Shown: piece by piece, positions 22,511 through 30,489 of the stretch | Layout: every line of letters begins with the position of its first letter | How positions within the stretch are numbered: position 1 is the stretch's first letter | NCBI GenBank assembly: GCA_009780515.1 | Contig: WQZX01000038.1 | Coordinates: forward strand, 1-33,359 | Length of the DNA stretch: 33,359 nt | Direction: 5' to 3' | DNA from: Nocardioidaceae bacterium | GTDB lineage: Bacteria; Actinomycetota; Actinomycetes; Propionibacteriales; Nocardioidaceae | Made by a program: the position numbers and the translations under genes | The notes under the pieces: generated by a model | The model's input: the letters and a program-made list of their open reading frames with translations, nothing else | Told to the model about the DNA's origin: nothing | The model's database searches: none

Positions 22511-25500
22511 GTGCGCCTGGCTCTGCTGTCCACGTCCGACACCGACCTCCTATCCGCGCGGGCGAGCGGAGCCGACTGGGCCTGGGGCAACCCGGCCCGG
22601 CTCACCGACGACTCACTCGCCGAGATCGCCTCGGGCGCCGACCTGGTCGTCGTACGGCTCCTGGGGTCGCCGGACGGCCTCTGGTCCGGGGTGGCCTCGC
22701 TCGCGGTACCGGTCGTGGTGCTCGGCGGCGAGCAGCAGCCGAGCGCCGAGCTGATGGAGCGCTCGACCGTGCCGATGGGCGTCGCCGCCGCGGCCCACCG
22801 CTACCTCGCCGAGGGCGGCCCGGCCAACCTCGGTCAGCTGCACGCGTTCCTCTCCGACACGGTGCTGCTGACCGGCGAGGGGTTCGAGGCGCCGGCCGCG
22901 ATCCCGGCGTGGGGCCACACCAGCCGCCCGCCGGTCGAGGAGGCCCGCCACGGCCGTCTCGAGACCAACGGAGGTCTCGAGACAGGAGCTAGCGCGCCCT
23001 CCTCGGCCAACGGGCGACCGCGCGTCGGGGTGCTGTACTACCGCGCCCATGAGGCGAGCGGGAACAACGCCTTCGCACACGCCCTCGCCGACGCGGTCGA
23101 CGCGACCGGCCAGGCGGTGGGGGTGCCGATCTTCACGGGGTCGCTGCGGTCCGCCCCCGCCGACCTGTACGACGCCCTCGGCACCCTCGACGCGCTGATC
23201 GTCACCGTGCTCGCGGCCGGTGGGTCCACGCCGGCCACCGCGAGCGCGGGTGGCGACGACGAGGCCTGGGACGTCGAGCGGATGGCAGCGCTCGACATCC
23301 CGGTGCTGCAGGGGCTCTGCCTGACCGACGGCCGCGCCGAGTGGGAGGCGTCCGCCGACGGAGTCAGCCCGATGGACTACGCCAGCCAGATCGCGATCCC
23401 GGAGTTCGACGGGCGCATCTCGACCGCTCCGTTCAGCTTCAAGGAGATCGACGAGCAGGGGCTGCCGCGCTACGTCGCCGACCCCGAGCGCTGCGAACGG
23501 GTGGCCCGGATCGCGGTCAACCACGCGCGCCTGCGCCGGCTGCCGAACGCCGACAAGCGGGTCGCGGTCGTCCTCTCGGCCTACCCCACCAAGCACTCCC
23601 GGATCGGCAACGCCGTCGGCCTCGACACCCCTGCCTCCGCGATCCGGATGCTGCGACGGCTGCGCGACGAGGGGTACGACGTCGGGATCTCGACAGGCTC
23701 GACAACCCTCACGGACCTGCTCGACCTCGCCGACGACACCGAGGCCGGCGATGCCTTGATCCACGCCCTCATCGCCGCCGGCGGCCAGGACGAGGAGTGG
23801 CTCACCGACGCCCAGCTGACGGAGGCGCACGTCCGGATCCCGAAGGCGACGTACGAGGAGTGGACGGCAGACCTGCCCACCGACCTCCGCACGGCGATGG
23901 TCGAGAAGTGGGGCGCCTCCCCCGGCGACCTGTTCGTCAACGAGGACGGCGAGATCGTCGTCGCGACGCTGCGGGCCGGCAACGTCGTCGTGATGATCCA
24001 GCCACCGCGCGGCTTCGGCGAGAACCCGGTCGCGATCTACCACGACCCGGACCTGCCGATCACGCACCACTACCTGGCGGCGTACCGATGGCTGGAGCGG
24101 GGCTTCGGCGCCGACGCGGTCGTGCACCTCGGCAAGCACGGCTCGATGGAGTGGCTGCCCGGCAAGAACGCCGCGCTGTCGGCCTCCTGCGGCCCGGACG
24201 CGGCGATCGGGTCGATGCCTCTGATCTACCCGTTCCTGGTCAACGACCCGGGCGAGGGCGCGCAGGCCAAGCGGCGCGCGCACGCCACGATCATCGACCA
24301 CCTGGTGCCGCCGATGGCCCGCGCGGAGTCGTACGGCGACATCGCGCGGCTCGAGGGTCTGCTGGAGGAGTACGACAAGATCGCGGCGATGGACCCGGCC
24401 AAGCTGCCGGCGATCCGCGGCGAGATCTGGCAGCTGATGCACGCCGCCGAGCTGCACCGCGACCTGGGCATGGAGGAGCGTCCGGAGGACGAGGAGTTCG
24501 ACGACTTCCTCCTGCACGTCGACGGCTGGCTCTGCGAGATCAAGGACGCCCAGATCCGCGACGGACTGCACGTCCTCGGGGCGGCACCGGTGGGCGAGGC
24601 CCGCGTCAACCTGGTCCTCGCGATCCTGCGCGCCGGCCAGGTCTGGGGCGGCGTGGGCAACGCGGTGCCGGGTCTGCGCGCGGCGCTGGGTCTCGGCGGG
24701 GGCCTCGAGACAGGCGCTGGCAGGTCTGAACGAAGTGGCCTTTCCTCGACCTCCGGGGAGACTCCGCTTGTCGAGGAGGCCGGCCACGGCCGTCTCGAGA
24801 CCGCCACCGTCGACGCGTTCGAGGCGCGTGCGCGGGACCTCGTCGAGGCGATGGAGAAGGCGGGCTGGGACCCGGCGGTGGTCGACACGCTGCACGACTC
24901 CCCCGAGGTGCGACAGGTGCTGACCTTCGCGGCCGAGCAGGTCGTCCCGCGGCTGGACGGGACGACCGCCGAGCTGGACAACGTGCTGCACGCGCTGGAC
25001 GGCGGGTTCGTGCCGGCCGGGCCGTCGGGCTCGCCGCTGCGCGGACTGGTGAACGTGCTGCCGACGGGGCGCAACTTCTACACCGTCGACCCCCGTGCGG
25101 TGCCGAGCCGACTCGCCTGGCAGACGGGGCAGGCGATGGCCGACTCGCTGGTGCAGCGCTACCTCGACGAGACCGGGTCCTACCCCGAGTCCGTCGGCCT
25201 GTCCGTCTGGGGCACGAGCGCGATGCGCACCAGTGGCGACGACGTCGCGGAGGTCCTCGCCCTGCTGGGAGTCCGGCCCGAGTGGGACACCGAGTCGCGT
25301 CGGGTTCGCGAGCTCGTCGTCGTACCTCTGGAGGAGCTGGGACGGCCGCGCATCGACGTGACCGTGCGGATCTCCGGCTTCTTCCGCGACGCGTTCCCGC
25401 ACGTCGTGGCGATGCTCGACGACGCGGTGGAGGTGGTGGCGGCGCTCGACGAGCCGGCCGACCGCAACTTCGTTCGGGCCCACACCCAGGCCGACATCGC

Positions 25501-26257
25501 CGAGCACGGCGACGAGCGCCGGGCGCGCACCCGCATCTTCGGCTCCAAGCCGGGGTCGTACGGCGCGGGCATCCTGCAGGTGGTCGAGTCCGGCTCGTGG
25601 CGCGACGACGAGGACCTCGCGGAGGTCTACACGGCCTGGGGCGGCTTCGCCTACGGCCGTGGGCTCGACGGTGCTCCGGCCGCCGACGACATGCGCGCCA
25701 GCTACCGCCGCATCAAGGTGGCCGCCAAGAACGTCGACAGCCTGGAGCACGACATCGCCGACAGCGACGACTACTTCCAGTACCACGGCGGCATGGTCGC
25801 CACCGTGCGCGCGCTGACCGGCTCGGACCCGAAGGCGTACGTCGGCGACTCGACCTCGCCCGACGCGATCCGCACCCGCACGCTGTCGGAGGAGACCGCC
25901 CGCGTCTTCCGCGCCCGGGTGGTGAACCCGCGCTGGATCTCGGCGATGCAGCGGCACGGCTACAAGGGCGCGTTCGAGCTGGCCGCGACCGTGGACTACC
26001 TCTTCGGCTTCGACGCGACCGCGGGCGTGGTGCACGACTGGATGTACGAGAGGCTGGCCGAGTCCTACGTCCTCGACGAGACCAACCAGGAGTTCCTGCG
26101 TCGCTCCAACCCGTGGGCGCTGCGCGGCATCGTCGAGCGGCTGCACGAGGCTGCCGACCGCGGGCTGTGGGAGTCGCCCGATCCCGCGACGATCGCCGGC
26201 ATCCAGGCCGTCTACCTGGAGGTCGAGGGCGACCTGGAGGACTCCCCCGGTGAGTGA
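22511..26257 (+). CDS. cobN: Cobaltochelatase subunit CobN
   Basis: A 1248-residue large subunit of the aerobic ATP-dependent cobaltochelatase, which inserts Co2+ into hydrogenobyrinate a,c-diamide. Family segments include VGVLYYRAHEASGNNAF, GLPRYVADPERCERVARI, VLSAYPTKHSRIGNAVGLDT, VHLGKHGSMEWLPGKNAALS, VSVWGTSAMRTSGDDVAEV (read as LSVWGTSAMRTSG), PKAYVGDSTSPDAIRTRTL and DYLFGFDATAGVVHDWMYE. The GTG start at 22511 is set by AGGAGG at 22496-22501. Three stretches not normally found in CobN (about residues 141-160, 392-399 and 731-764) coincide with dispersed repeats in the DNA, all in frame. No CobS/CobT or ChlI/ChlD-like partner lies in the window. It is the first gene after the riboswitch. 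Confidence 0.96.
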   Translation: MRLALLSTSDTDLLSARASGADWAWGNPARLTDDSLAEIASGADLVVVRLLGSPDGLWSGVASLAVPVVVLGGEQQPSAELMERSTVPMGVAAAAHRYLAEGGPANLGQLHAFLSDTVLLTGEGFEAPAAIPAWGHTSRPPVEEARHGRLETNGGLETGASAPSSANGRPRVGVLYYRAHEASGNNAFAHALADAVDATGQAVGVPIFTGSLRSAPADLYDALGTLDALIVTVLAAGGSTPATASAGGDDEAWDVERMAALDIPVLQGLCLTDGRAEWEASADGVSPMDYASQIAIPEFDGRISTAPFSFKEIDEQGLPRYVADPERCERVARIAVNHARLRRLPNADKRVAVVLSAYPTKHSRIGNAVGLDTPASAIRMLRRLRDEGYDVGISTGSTTLTDLLDLADDTEAGDALIHALIAAGGQDEEWLTDAQLTEAHVRIPKATYEEWTADLPTDLRTAMVEKWGASPGDLFVNEDGEIVVATLRAGNVVVMIQPPRGFGENPVAIYHDPDLPITHHYLAAYRWLERGFGADAVVHLGKHGSMEWLPGKNAALSASCGPDAAIGSMPLIYPFLVNDPGEGAQAKRRAHATIIDHLVPPMARAESYGDIARLEGLLEEYDKIAAMDPAKLPAIRGEIWQLMHAAELHRDLGMEERPEDEEFDDFLLHVDGWLCEIKDAQIRDGLHVLGAAPVGEARVNLVLAILRAGQVWGGVGNAVPGLRAALGLGGGLETGAGRSERSGLSSTSGETPLVEEAGHGRLETATVDAFEARARDLVEAMEKAGWDPAVVDTLHDSPEVRQVLTFAAEQVVPRLDGTTAELDNVLHALDGGFVPAGPSGSPLRGLVNVLPTGRNFYTVDPRAVPSRLAWQTGQAMADSLVQRYLDETGSYPESVGLSVWGTSAMRTSGDDVAEVLALLGVRPEWDTESRRVRELVVVPLEELGRPRIDVTVRISGFFRDAFPHVVAMLDDAVEVVAALDEPADRNFVRAHTQADIAEHGDERRARTRIFGSKPGSYGAGILQVVESGSWRDDEDLAEVYTAWGGFAYGRGLDGAPAADDMRASYRRIKVAAKNVDSLEHDIADSDDYFQYHGGMVATVRALTGSDPKAYVGDSTSPDAIRTRTLSEETARVFRARVVNPRWISAMQRHGYKGAFELAATVDYLFGFDATAGVVHDWMYERLAESYVLDETNQEFLRRSNPWALRGIVERLHEAADRGLWESPDPATIAGIQAVYLEVEGDLEDSPGE
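22933..22989. repeat. Dispersed CTCGAGAC-type repeat, compound copy 1 (in cobN)
   Basis: A segment from GGTCGAGGAGG through GTCTCGAGACC (22933-22966) is followed by a second piece GGTCTCGAGACAGGAGC (22973-22989). The first piece differs at one base over 32 nt from compound copy 2 further down cobN. It encodes VEEARHGRLETNGGLETG, which interrupts the usual CobN sequence. Confidence 0.8.
23686..23707. repeat. Short repeat-like segment in cobN
   Basis: GATCTCGACAGGCTCGACAA at 23686-23705 has the half-palindromic look of the short dispersed repeats typical of nocardioform genomes. It encodes ISTGSTT in a place where CobN proteins usually run directly from GYDVG to DALIHALIAAGG. The assignment to a repeat family is tentative. 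Confidence 0.4.
24701..24802. repeat. Dispersed CTCGAGAC-type repeat, compound copy 2 (in cobN)
   Basis: The block is 102 bp, exactly 34 codons. It has GGCCTCGAGACAGGCGC at the left end (24701-24717) and TCGAGGAGGCC...GTCTCGAGACC at the right end (24771-24802). Inner TCCTCGAC/GTCGAGGA arms frame a CTCCGGGGAG hairpin. Both ends match pieces of compound copy 1. It encodes a Gly/Ser/Thr-rich stretch absent from other CobN proteins. Confidence 0.8.
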
Positions 26258-26960
26258 GCTCGTCGAGATCCGGGTCATCGGCTTCGGGATGGGGCCGGAC
26301 CAGGTCACGCCCGAGGCCGCGGCCGCTCTGCGCGGCTGCGACTACGTCATCGCCGCCGACAAGGGCCACGAGGACGACAAGTTGGCGGTCCGGAGGGCCA
26401 TCTGCGCCGGTGCAGGGGTCGAACTTGTCGTTCTGGTGGACCCCGAGCGCGACCGCTCAGGGGACTACGCGGCAGGGGTCCGGGCGTGGCACGAGGCCCG
26501 GGTGGCGGCGTACCGAGCAGTCCTCGAGGAACGCGGTGGGACGGCGGGACTCCTGGTGTGGGGCGACCCGTCGCTCTACGACTCCACGATCCGCGTGGTC
26601 GAGCGGCTCACCGACGACTTCACGGTCGTGCCCGGCATCTCGGCTCCGCAGCAGCTCGCGGCCGCGCACCGGATGGTCCTGCACGAGGTGGGTCAGCCGG
26701 TGCTGGTCACGACCGAGCGGCGGCTGCCCGAGGCGGTCGCCGGCGGAGCGACCAATATCGTCGTCATGCTGACCAGCGGCTTCTCCCCCGTCGGCGTCGA
26801 CGACTGGCAGGTCTGGTGGGGCGCCAACCTCGGTACGTCGTCCGCACGCATCGCCTCCGGCCGCGTCGGCGAGGTGGCGGACACGATCCGCAGGGTGCGC
26901 GCCGAGGCCCGGGCGGTGGCCGGCTGGGTGATGGACATCTACCTGCTGCGCGCGCCATGA
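26250..26960 (+). CDS. cobF: Precorrin-6A synthase (deacetylating) CobF
   Basis: A 236-residue tetrapyrrole methylase-fold protein: [19 protein letters not shown] at the N-terminus, the [19 protein letters not shown] substrate loop, and [19 protein letters not shown] with [19 protein letters not shown] near the C-terminus. CobF methylates C-1 of precorrin-5 with loss of acetate, a step specific to the oxygen-dependent pathway. The GTG at 26250 overlaps the last 8 bases of cobN and has GGAGGA 8 nt upstream. Its stop overlaps the cobQ start (ATGA). Confidence 0.94.
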   Translation: MSELVEIRVIGFGMGPDQVTPEAAAALRGCDYVIAADKGHEDDKLAVRRAICAGAGVELVVLVDPERDRSGDYAAGVRAWHEARVAAYRAVLEERGGTAGLLVWGDPSLYDSTIRVVERLTDDFTVVPGISAPQQLAAAHRMVLHEVGQPVLVTTERRLPEAVAGGATNIVVMLTSGFSPVGVDDWQVWWGANLGTSSARIASGRVGEVADTIRRVRAEARAVAGWVMDIYLLRAP

Positions 26961-28411
26961 GCGGCCTCCTCGTCGCCGGCACCACCTCCGACGCCGGCAA
27001 GAGCGTGGTGACGACGGGGCTGTGCCGGGCGTTCGCGCGGCGCGGGATCCGGGTGGCGCCGTACAAGGCGCAGAACATGTCGAACAACTCGATGGTGGTG
27101 GGGTCTCGAGACGTTCGCTGCGCGACCTCCTCGACCACCACGTTCGCCGAGATCGGGCGGGCGCAGTGGGTGCAGGCGGTCGCCGCCCGGGTGACGCCCG
27201 AGCCGGCGATGAACCCCGTGCTGCTGAAGCCGGGCAGCGACCGGCGCTCGCACGTCGTGCTGATGGGGCGGCCGACCGGCGAGGTCAGCTCGCGCGACTG
27301 GGAGGACGGCCGGCGGCATCTTGCCGAGGCGGCACGTGCGGCGTACGACGACCTCGCCGCGCGCTTCGACGTGATCGTCGCGGAGGGGGCCGGCTCCCCG
27401 GCCGAGATCAACCTGCGTGCAGGCGACTACGTGAACATGGGCCTTGCCCGCCACGCCGACTTGCCGACCATCGTCGTCGGGGACATCGACCGGGGCGGTG
27501 TGTTCGCGGCGATGTTCGGGACCGTCGCGCTGCTGGAGCCTGCGGACCAGGCGCTCGTGGCGGGCTTCGTGATCAACAAGTTCCGCGGCGAGCAGGCGCT
27601 CCTCGCGCCGGGGATCGACGCGCTGACGCGGATGACCGGCCGCCCGACGTACGGCGTGCTCCCGTGGAGCTCCGAGCTCTGGCTCGACTCCGAGGACGCG
27701 CTGGACCTCGACGGCCGGCGCTCCTCCGGCACCGCAGCCAAGAAGGTCGCGGTCGTGCGACTCCCCCGGATCAGCAACTTCACCGACCTCGACGCGCTCG
27801 GGCTGGAGCCGGACCTCGACGTACGGTTCGTGTCGGGTCCTCGCGACCTCGGCGACGCCGACCTGGTGGTCCTGCCCGGTACCCGCGCCACGATCAGCGA
27901 CCTGGCCTGGATGCGGGCGCGCGGCCTGGACACCGCGGTCATCGAGCACGCGCGGCGCGGTCGGCCGGTGCTCGGGATCTGCGGCGGCTGTCAGATGCTC
28001 GGCCGCACCATCGCCGATCCCGACGGTGTGGAGGGTCCGGCCGGTGCTGTCGTCGCGGGCCTCGGCCTGGCCGGGCACACCACGACCTTCGCCGCCGACA
28101 AGACGCTGCGGCTGCACGAGCCGGCCGGCTACGAGATCCACCACGGCCGGGTCAGCGGCCCCACGACCAGCGGCGAGGTCGTCGGCACGATGGTCCACGG
28201 CTCGCTCGAGGACGACACGGCCCGGGCCACCTACCTCGCGGATGCGCTCGGCGTGACGTCGCGCGCGTCCTTCCCCGCCGCCCGCGAGCGCCGGATCGAC
28301 CTCCTCGCCGACCTTGTCGAGGAGCACCTCGACGTCGACGCGCTGCTCCGCCTCGTCCGTGGCGGAGCACCCGCCGGACTCCCCGTCCTGCCGCCAGGAG
28401 GCATGGCATGA
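26957..28411 (+). CDS. cobQ: Cobyric acid synthase CobQ
   Basis: A 484-residue glutamine-dependent amidotransferase: an N-terminal dethiobiotin-synthetase-like ATPase domain ([52 protein letters not shown]) and a C-terminal class I glutaminase domain with nucleophile Cys342 in [10 protein letters not shown] and His in VHGSLEDD. It amidates cobyrinate a,c-diamide four times. Residues 49-61 ([13 protein letters not shown]) break the usual NMSNNSMV...AEIGRAQ segment and are encoded by a copy of the dispersed repeat. The insertion lies next to a conserved region, so its effect on activity is of interest. The start is the ATG overlapping the cobF stop. The gene is coupled to cobK downstream by ATGA. 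Confidence 0.95.
   Translation: MSGLLVAGTTSDAGKSVVTTGLCRAFARRGIRVAPYKAQNMSNNSMVVGSRDVRCATSSTTTFAEIGRAQWVQAVAARVTPEPAMNPVLLKPGSDRRSHVVLMGRPTGEVSSRDWEDGRRHLAEAARAAYDDLAARFDVIVAEGAGSPAEINLRAGDYVNMGLARHADLPTIVVGDIDRGGVFAAMFGTVALLEPADQALVAGFVINKFRGEQALLAPGIDALTRMTGRPTYGVLPWSSELWLDSEDALDLDGRRSSGTAAKKVAVVRLPRISNFTDLDALGLEPDLDVRFVSGPRDLGDADLVVLPGTRATISDLAWMRARGLDTAVIEHARRGRPVLGICGGCQMLGRTIADPDGVEGPAGAVVAGLGLAGHTTTFAADKTLRLHEPAGYEIHHGRVSGPTTSGEVVGTMVHGSLEDDTARATYLADALGVTSRASFPAARERRIDLLADLVEEHLDVDALLRLVRGGAPAGLPVLPPGGMA
27101..27139. repeat. Dispersed CTCGAGAC-type repeat in cobQ
   Basis: The segment runs GGGTCTCGAGACGTTCGCTG followed by CGCGACCTCCTCGACCACC. It matches the copies at the cobK start (inverted) and the cobD end, with inner GGTCGC/GCGACC-like arms. 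It lies in frame and adds about 13 residues. Confidence 0.8.
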
Positions 28412-29172
28412 GGGCGGTCCCTGAGGAGGTCGCGCAGCGACCGTCTCGAAGGGTGCTCCTCCTCGGCGGCACGAGCGAGGCCCGCGAGCTCGCCGCGCTC
28501 CTGGTCGAAGCCGGCGTCGACGTGATGTCCTCGCTGGCCGGCCGGGTCGCCGAGCCGCGGCTGCCCGTCGGACCGGTGCGCATCGGGGGCTTCGGCGGGG
28601 TGCCGGGCCTGCTCCGCGCCCTCGAGGAGTACGACGCCGTGGTCGACGCGACACACCCGTTCGCCCTGGGCATGTCGGCCAACGCACTGGTTGCCTGCCG
28701 ACAGGCAGCCACGCCGCTGCTGCGGCTCGAGCGCCCGGGCTGGGAGCCCGATCCGGCCTGGCGCCACGTCGACGACCACGAGCAGGCCGCCACCGCCGCG
28801 GCAGGGCTCGGCGAGCGGCCGTTCCTCACCGTCGGGCGCCAGGAGCTCGCCCGGTTCATCCCGGTCCTGCGCGACCATGCCGCGCTCGCCCGGGTCGTCG
28901 ACCGCCCCGCCAGCGACCTCCCGCCGACCTGGACGCTGCTGACCAGCCGCGGCCCCTACTCCCTCGACGGCGAGCTCGCGCTGATGCGCGAGCACCGCGT
29001 GGACGTCCTCGTCACCAAGGACTCGGGCGGCACCTACACCTGGCCGAAGATGCAGGCCGCCGCGCAGGTCGGCATCCCCGTCGTCGTCGTACGACGCCCG
29101 CCGGCACCGACCGACGTCGAGGTCGTCAACGACGTGCCGGCCGCCTGCCGCTGGGTGCTCTCGTCGGTGTGA
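28408..29172 (+). CDS. cobK: Precorrin-6A reductase CobK
   Basis: A 254-residue NADPH-dependent reductase of the macrocycle C18-C19 double bond. Landmarks: [59 protein letters not shown] and [17 protein letters not shown]. The ATG at 28408 overlaps the cobQ stop (ATGA) and has AGGAGG 6 nt upstream. Residues 3-15 ([13 protein letters not shown]) precede the usual start of the Rossmann strand and are encoded by a dispersed repeat, so the ancestral start was probably further in. It is the last gene of the riboswitch-led operon, and its stop codon lies in the arm of the terminator. Confidence 0.94.
   Translation: MRAVPEEVAQRPSRRVLLLGGTSEARELAALLVEAGVDVMSSLAGRVAEPRLPVGPVRIGGFGGVPGLLRALEEYDAVVDATHPFALGMSANALVACRQAATPLLRLERPGWEPDPAWRHVDDHEQAATAAAGLGERPFLTVGRQELARFIPVLRDHAALARVVDRPASDLPPTWTLLTSRGPYSLDGELALMREHRVDVLVTKDSGGTYTWPKMQAAAQVGIPVVVVRRPPAPTDVEVVNDVPAACRWVLSSV
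28416..28453. repeat. Dispersed CTCGAGAC-type repeat at the cobK start (inverted)
   Basis: GGTCCCTGAGGAGGTCGCGC followed by AGCGACCGTCTCGAAGGG is the reverse-complement form of the copies in cobQ and cobD. It shares the GGTCGCGCAGCGACC stem-loop and ends in a diverged CTCGAA. It encodes the first residues of CobK. Confidence 0.75.
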
Positions 29173-29205
29173 GGTCGACCTCCCGGCCTCCCTCACACCG
29201 ACGAG
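29160..29205. terminator. Bidirectional terminator between cobK and cbtA
   Basis: A perfect 15-bp stem CTCGTCGGTGTGAGG (29160-29174) pairs with 29191-29205 around a 16-nt loop. The cobK stop lies in the left arm, and the cbtA stop is 7 bp beyond the right arm. It separates the two B12-regulated transcripts that converge here. Confidence 0.8.
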
Positions 29206-29211
29206 CTCCGA

Positions 29212-30087
29212 TCAGACGGCGACCGGGGTGTGGCCCTCGACGAGACGGGACTCCTTGGCAGCCTTCGCGCCGGCCGGGTCGAGCAGCCGCTGCGCCTGCG
29301 GCGCGAACAGGAGCGCGATGCCGCCCCACAGGATCACCTGGTTCACGATCGAGTAGACGCGGAACTTCGCCAGCAGGTCCGCAGGGAAGCCCGGGAAGAC
29401 GATCTTGCCGTTGGCGTCGGTCAGTGGCAGCGGGGTCTCCGTCGCCTGCCTTCCGTACTCCACGACGTTCGCGTGCAGGTGACCCAGCGGCGGCAGGATC
29501 AGGAACAGCACCGCCATCACGGCCATGTATCCGACCGCGGCGGTCACGACGCTGCTGTAGAGGCTGAGCCGCTTGTGCAGCTTCTGCCCGAAGTAGACCG
29601 CCAGGAAGAGCGCGATGCACGACACGGCCACGGTGACGAGGAAGAGCGCGCCCCGCTCCTTGATGGTGTTCTCGTGGCCGATGGCCGGCGGGTTGGCGGG
29701 ATACTTCAGGAACGGCACGAAGTACGCCCCGGCGAAGTAGAACGCCGGGATCAGCAGCGCGAGCGTGAACGGGCGGACCCTGCCCACGCGGCCGATCGCG
29801 ATGACGTAGCCGACCGCGACGAGCGCGCCCATGGCCGCGCCGAAGAGGATCAGCGCGGCACCGATGCCGACGTCCATCTGGATCGTGCGGCTGAAGATGT
29901 CGGGACCTGGAGCGGGGACCGGGAGACCCTGCGCCTTGTCGAGCTTGTCCTGCATCGCATCACGCGCCGACTCGTAGGCGATCGCCTTGGAGATGATCGG
30001 CTCGGCGAAGATGCGAGCGAAGAGGAACGCGACCAGTCCGGCCACGGCGCCTGAGAGCGCGCCACGACCGATGAGTTGCTTCACCAT
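29212..30087 (-). CDS. cbtA: Cobalt transporter subunit CbtA
   Basis: A 291-residue membrane protein with about seven hydrophobic segments matching CbtA: MVKQLIGRGALSGAVAGLVA, the FARIFAEPIISKAIAYE segment, PAFYFAGAYFVPFLKYPANPP with a conserved Pro/Asn stretch, and FLILPPLGHLHANVVEYG near the C-terminal half. CbtA and CbtB were predicted as a cobalt uptake system from their B12-riboswitch association. The ATG at 30087 has AGGAGA 9 nt upstream. It is 27 bp from cbtB and probably cotranscribed with it. Confidence 0.93.
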   Translation of the reverse strand: MVKQLIGRGALSGAVAGLVAFLFARIFAEPIISKAIAYESARDAMQDKLDKAQGLPVPAPGPDIFSRTIQMDVGIGAALILFGAAMGALVAVGYVIAIGRVGRVRPFTLALLIPAFYFAGAYFVPFLKYPANPPAIGHENTIKERGALFLVTVAVSCIALFLAVYFGQKLHKRLSLYSSVVTAAVGYMAVMAVLFLILPPLGHLHANVVEYGRQATETPLPLTDANGKIVFPGFPADLLAKFRVYSIVNQVILWGGIALLFAPQAQRLLDPAGAKAAKESRLVEGHTPVAV

Positions 30088-30114
30088 GTTCTGTTGTCTC
30101 CTGCCCTCTGTGTC

Positions 30115-30345
30115 TCAGTGGCAGGGGAAGCCGAGGAGGTGCCGGCCGTCGTGGAAGAACTCGTGCGCGACCATGCTCTTGCCGAAGACGGAGATCATGC
30201 CCTCGTCGACGCCGATGAAGTAGTAGACCAGCAGCGCCAGGATCGAGACGCCGAGCAGCAGCGCGACCGTCTTGACGTTGGCGTGGATCAGCGGAGTGCC
30301 GATGGGGGTGGAGGTGGTGCTCGAGACAGCAGACGTGTTGCTCAC
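30115..30345 (-). CDS. cbtB: Cobalt transporter subunit CbtB
   Basis: A 76-residue protein with a single membrane span (about residues 26-46) and the hallmark metal-binding tail HEFFHDGRHLLGFPCH (His61, His65, His69, Cys75, His76). The GTG start has AAGGAG 7 nt upstream. It is the first gene after the second cobalamin riboswitch. A short CTCGAGACAG string in its 5' part recalls the repeats seen in cobN. Confidence 0.93.
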   Translation of the reverse strand: MSNTSAVSSTTSTPIGTPLIHANVKTVALLLGVSILALLVYYFIGVDEGMISVFGKSMVAHEFFHDGRHLLGFPCH

Positions 30346-30385
30346 GTGATGCTCCTTCAGGAATACAACGTTCCCTTATGGGCTG

Positions 30386-30484
30386 ACACACGTCGGCGAA
30401 GATCTGACTTCGGGCCCTGACGGGCCCTCACAGTGGCGTGACCGTGCCAGATTCTCACTGGCTTCCTCACACTGACGTGCCCGG
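30386..30484 (-). promoter_or_regulatory. Cobalamin (B12) riboswitch upstream of cbtB
   Basis: On the minus strand the aptamer core reads GAGGAAGCCAGTGAGAATC, CTGGCACGGTCACGCCACTG, a GGGCCC-GTCA-GGGCCC stem, then GAAGTCAGATCTTCGCCGAC. These are the conserved cobalamin riboswitch boxes. About 40 nt of expression platform, including a CCC-ATAA-GGG hairpin, separate it from the cbtB ribosome site. It should repress cobalt uptake when B12 is abundant. Confidence 0.9.
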
Positions 30485-30489
30485 CGAGC

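Noticed and set aside
22613..26308. Long minus-strand open frame opposite cobN
   Set aside because: Composition is that of an antisense shadow (Val/Arg/His/Asp-rich, no domain), and it covers a clear CobN on the other strand.
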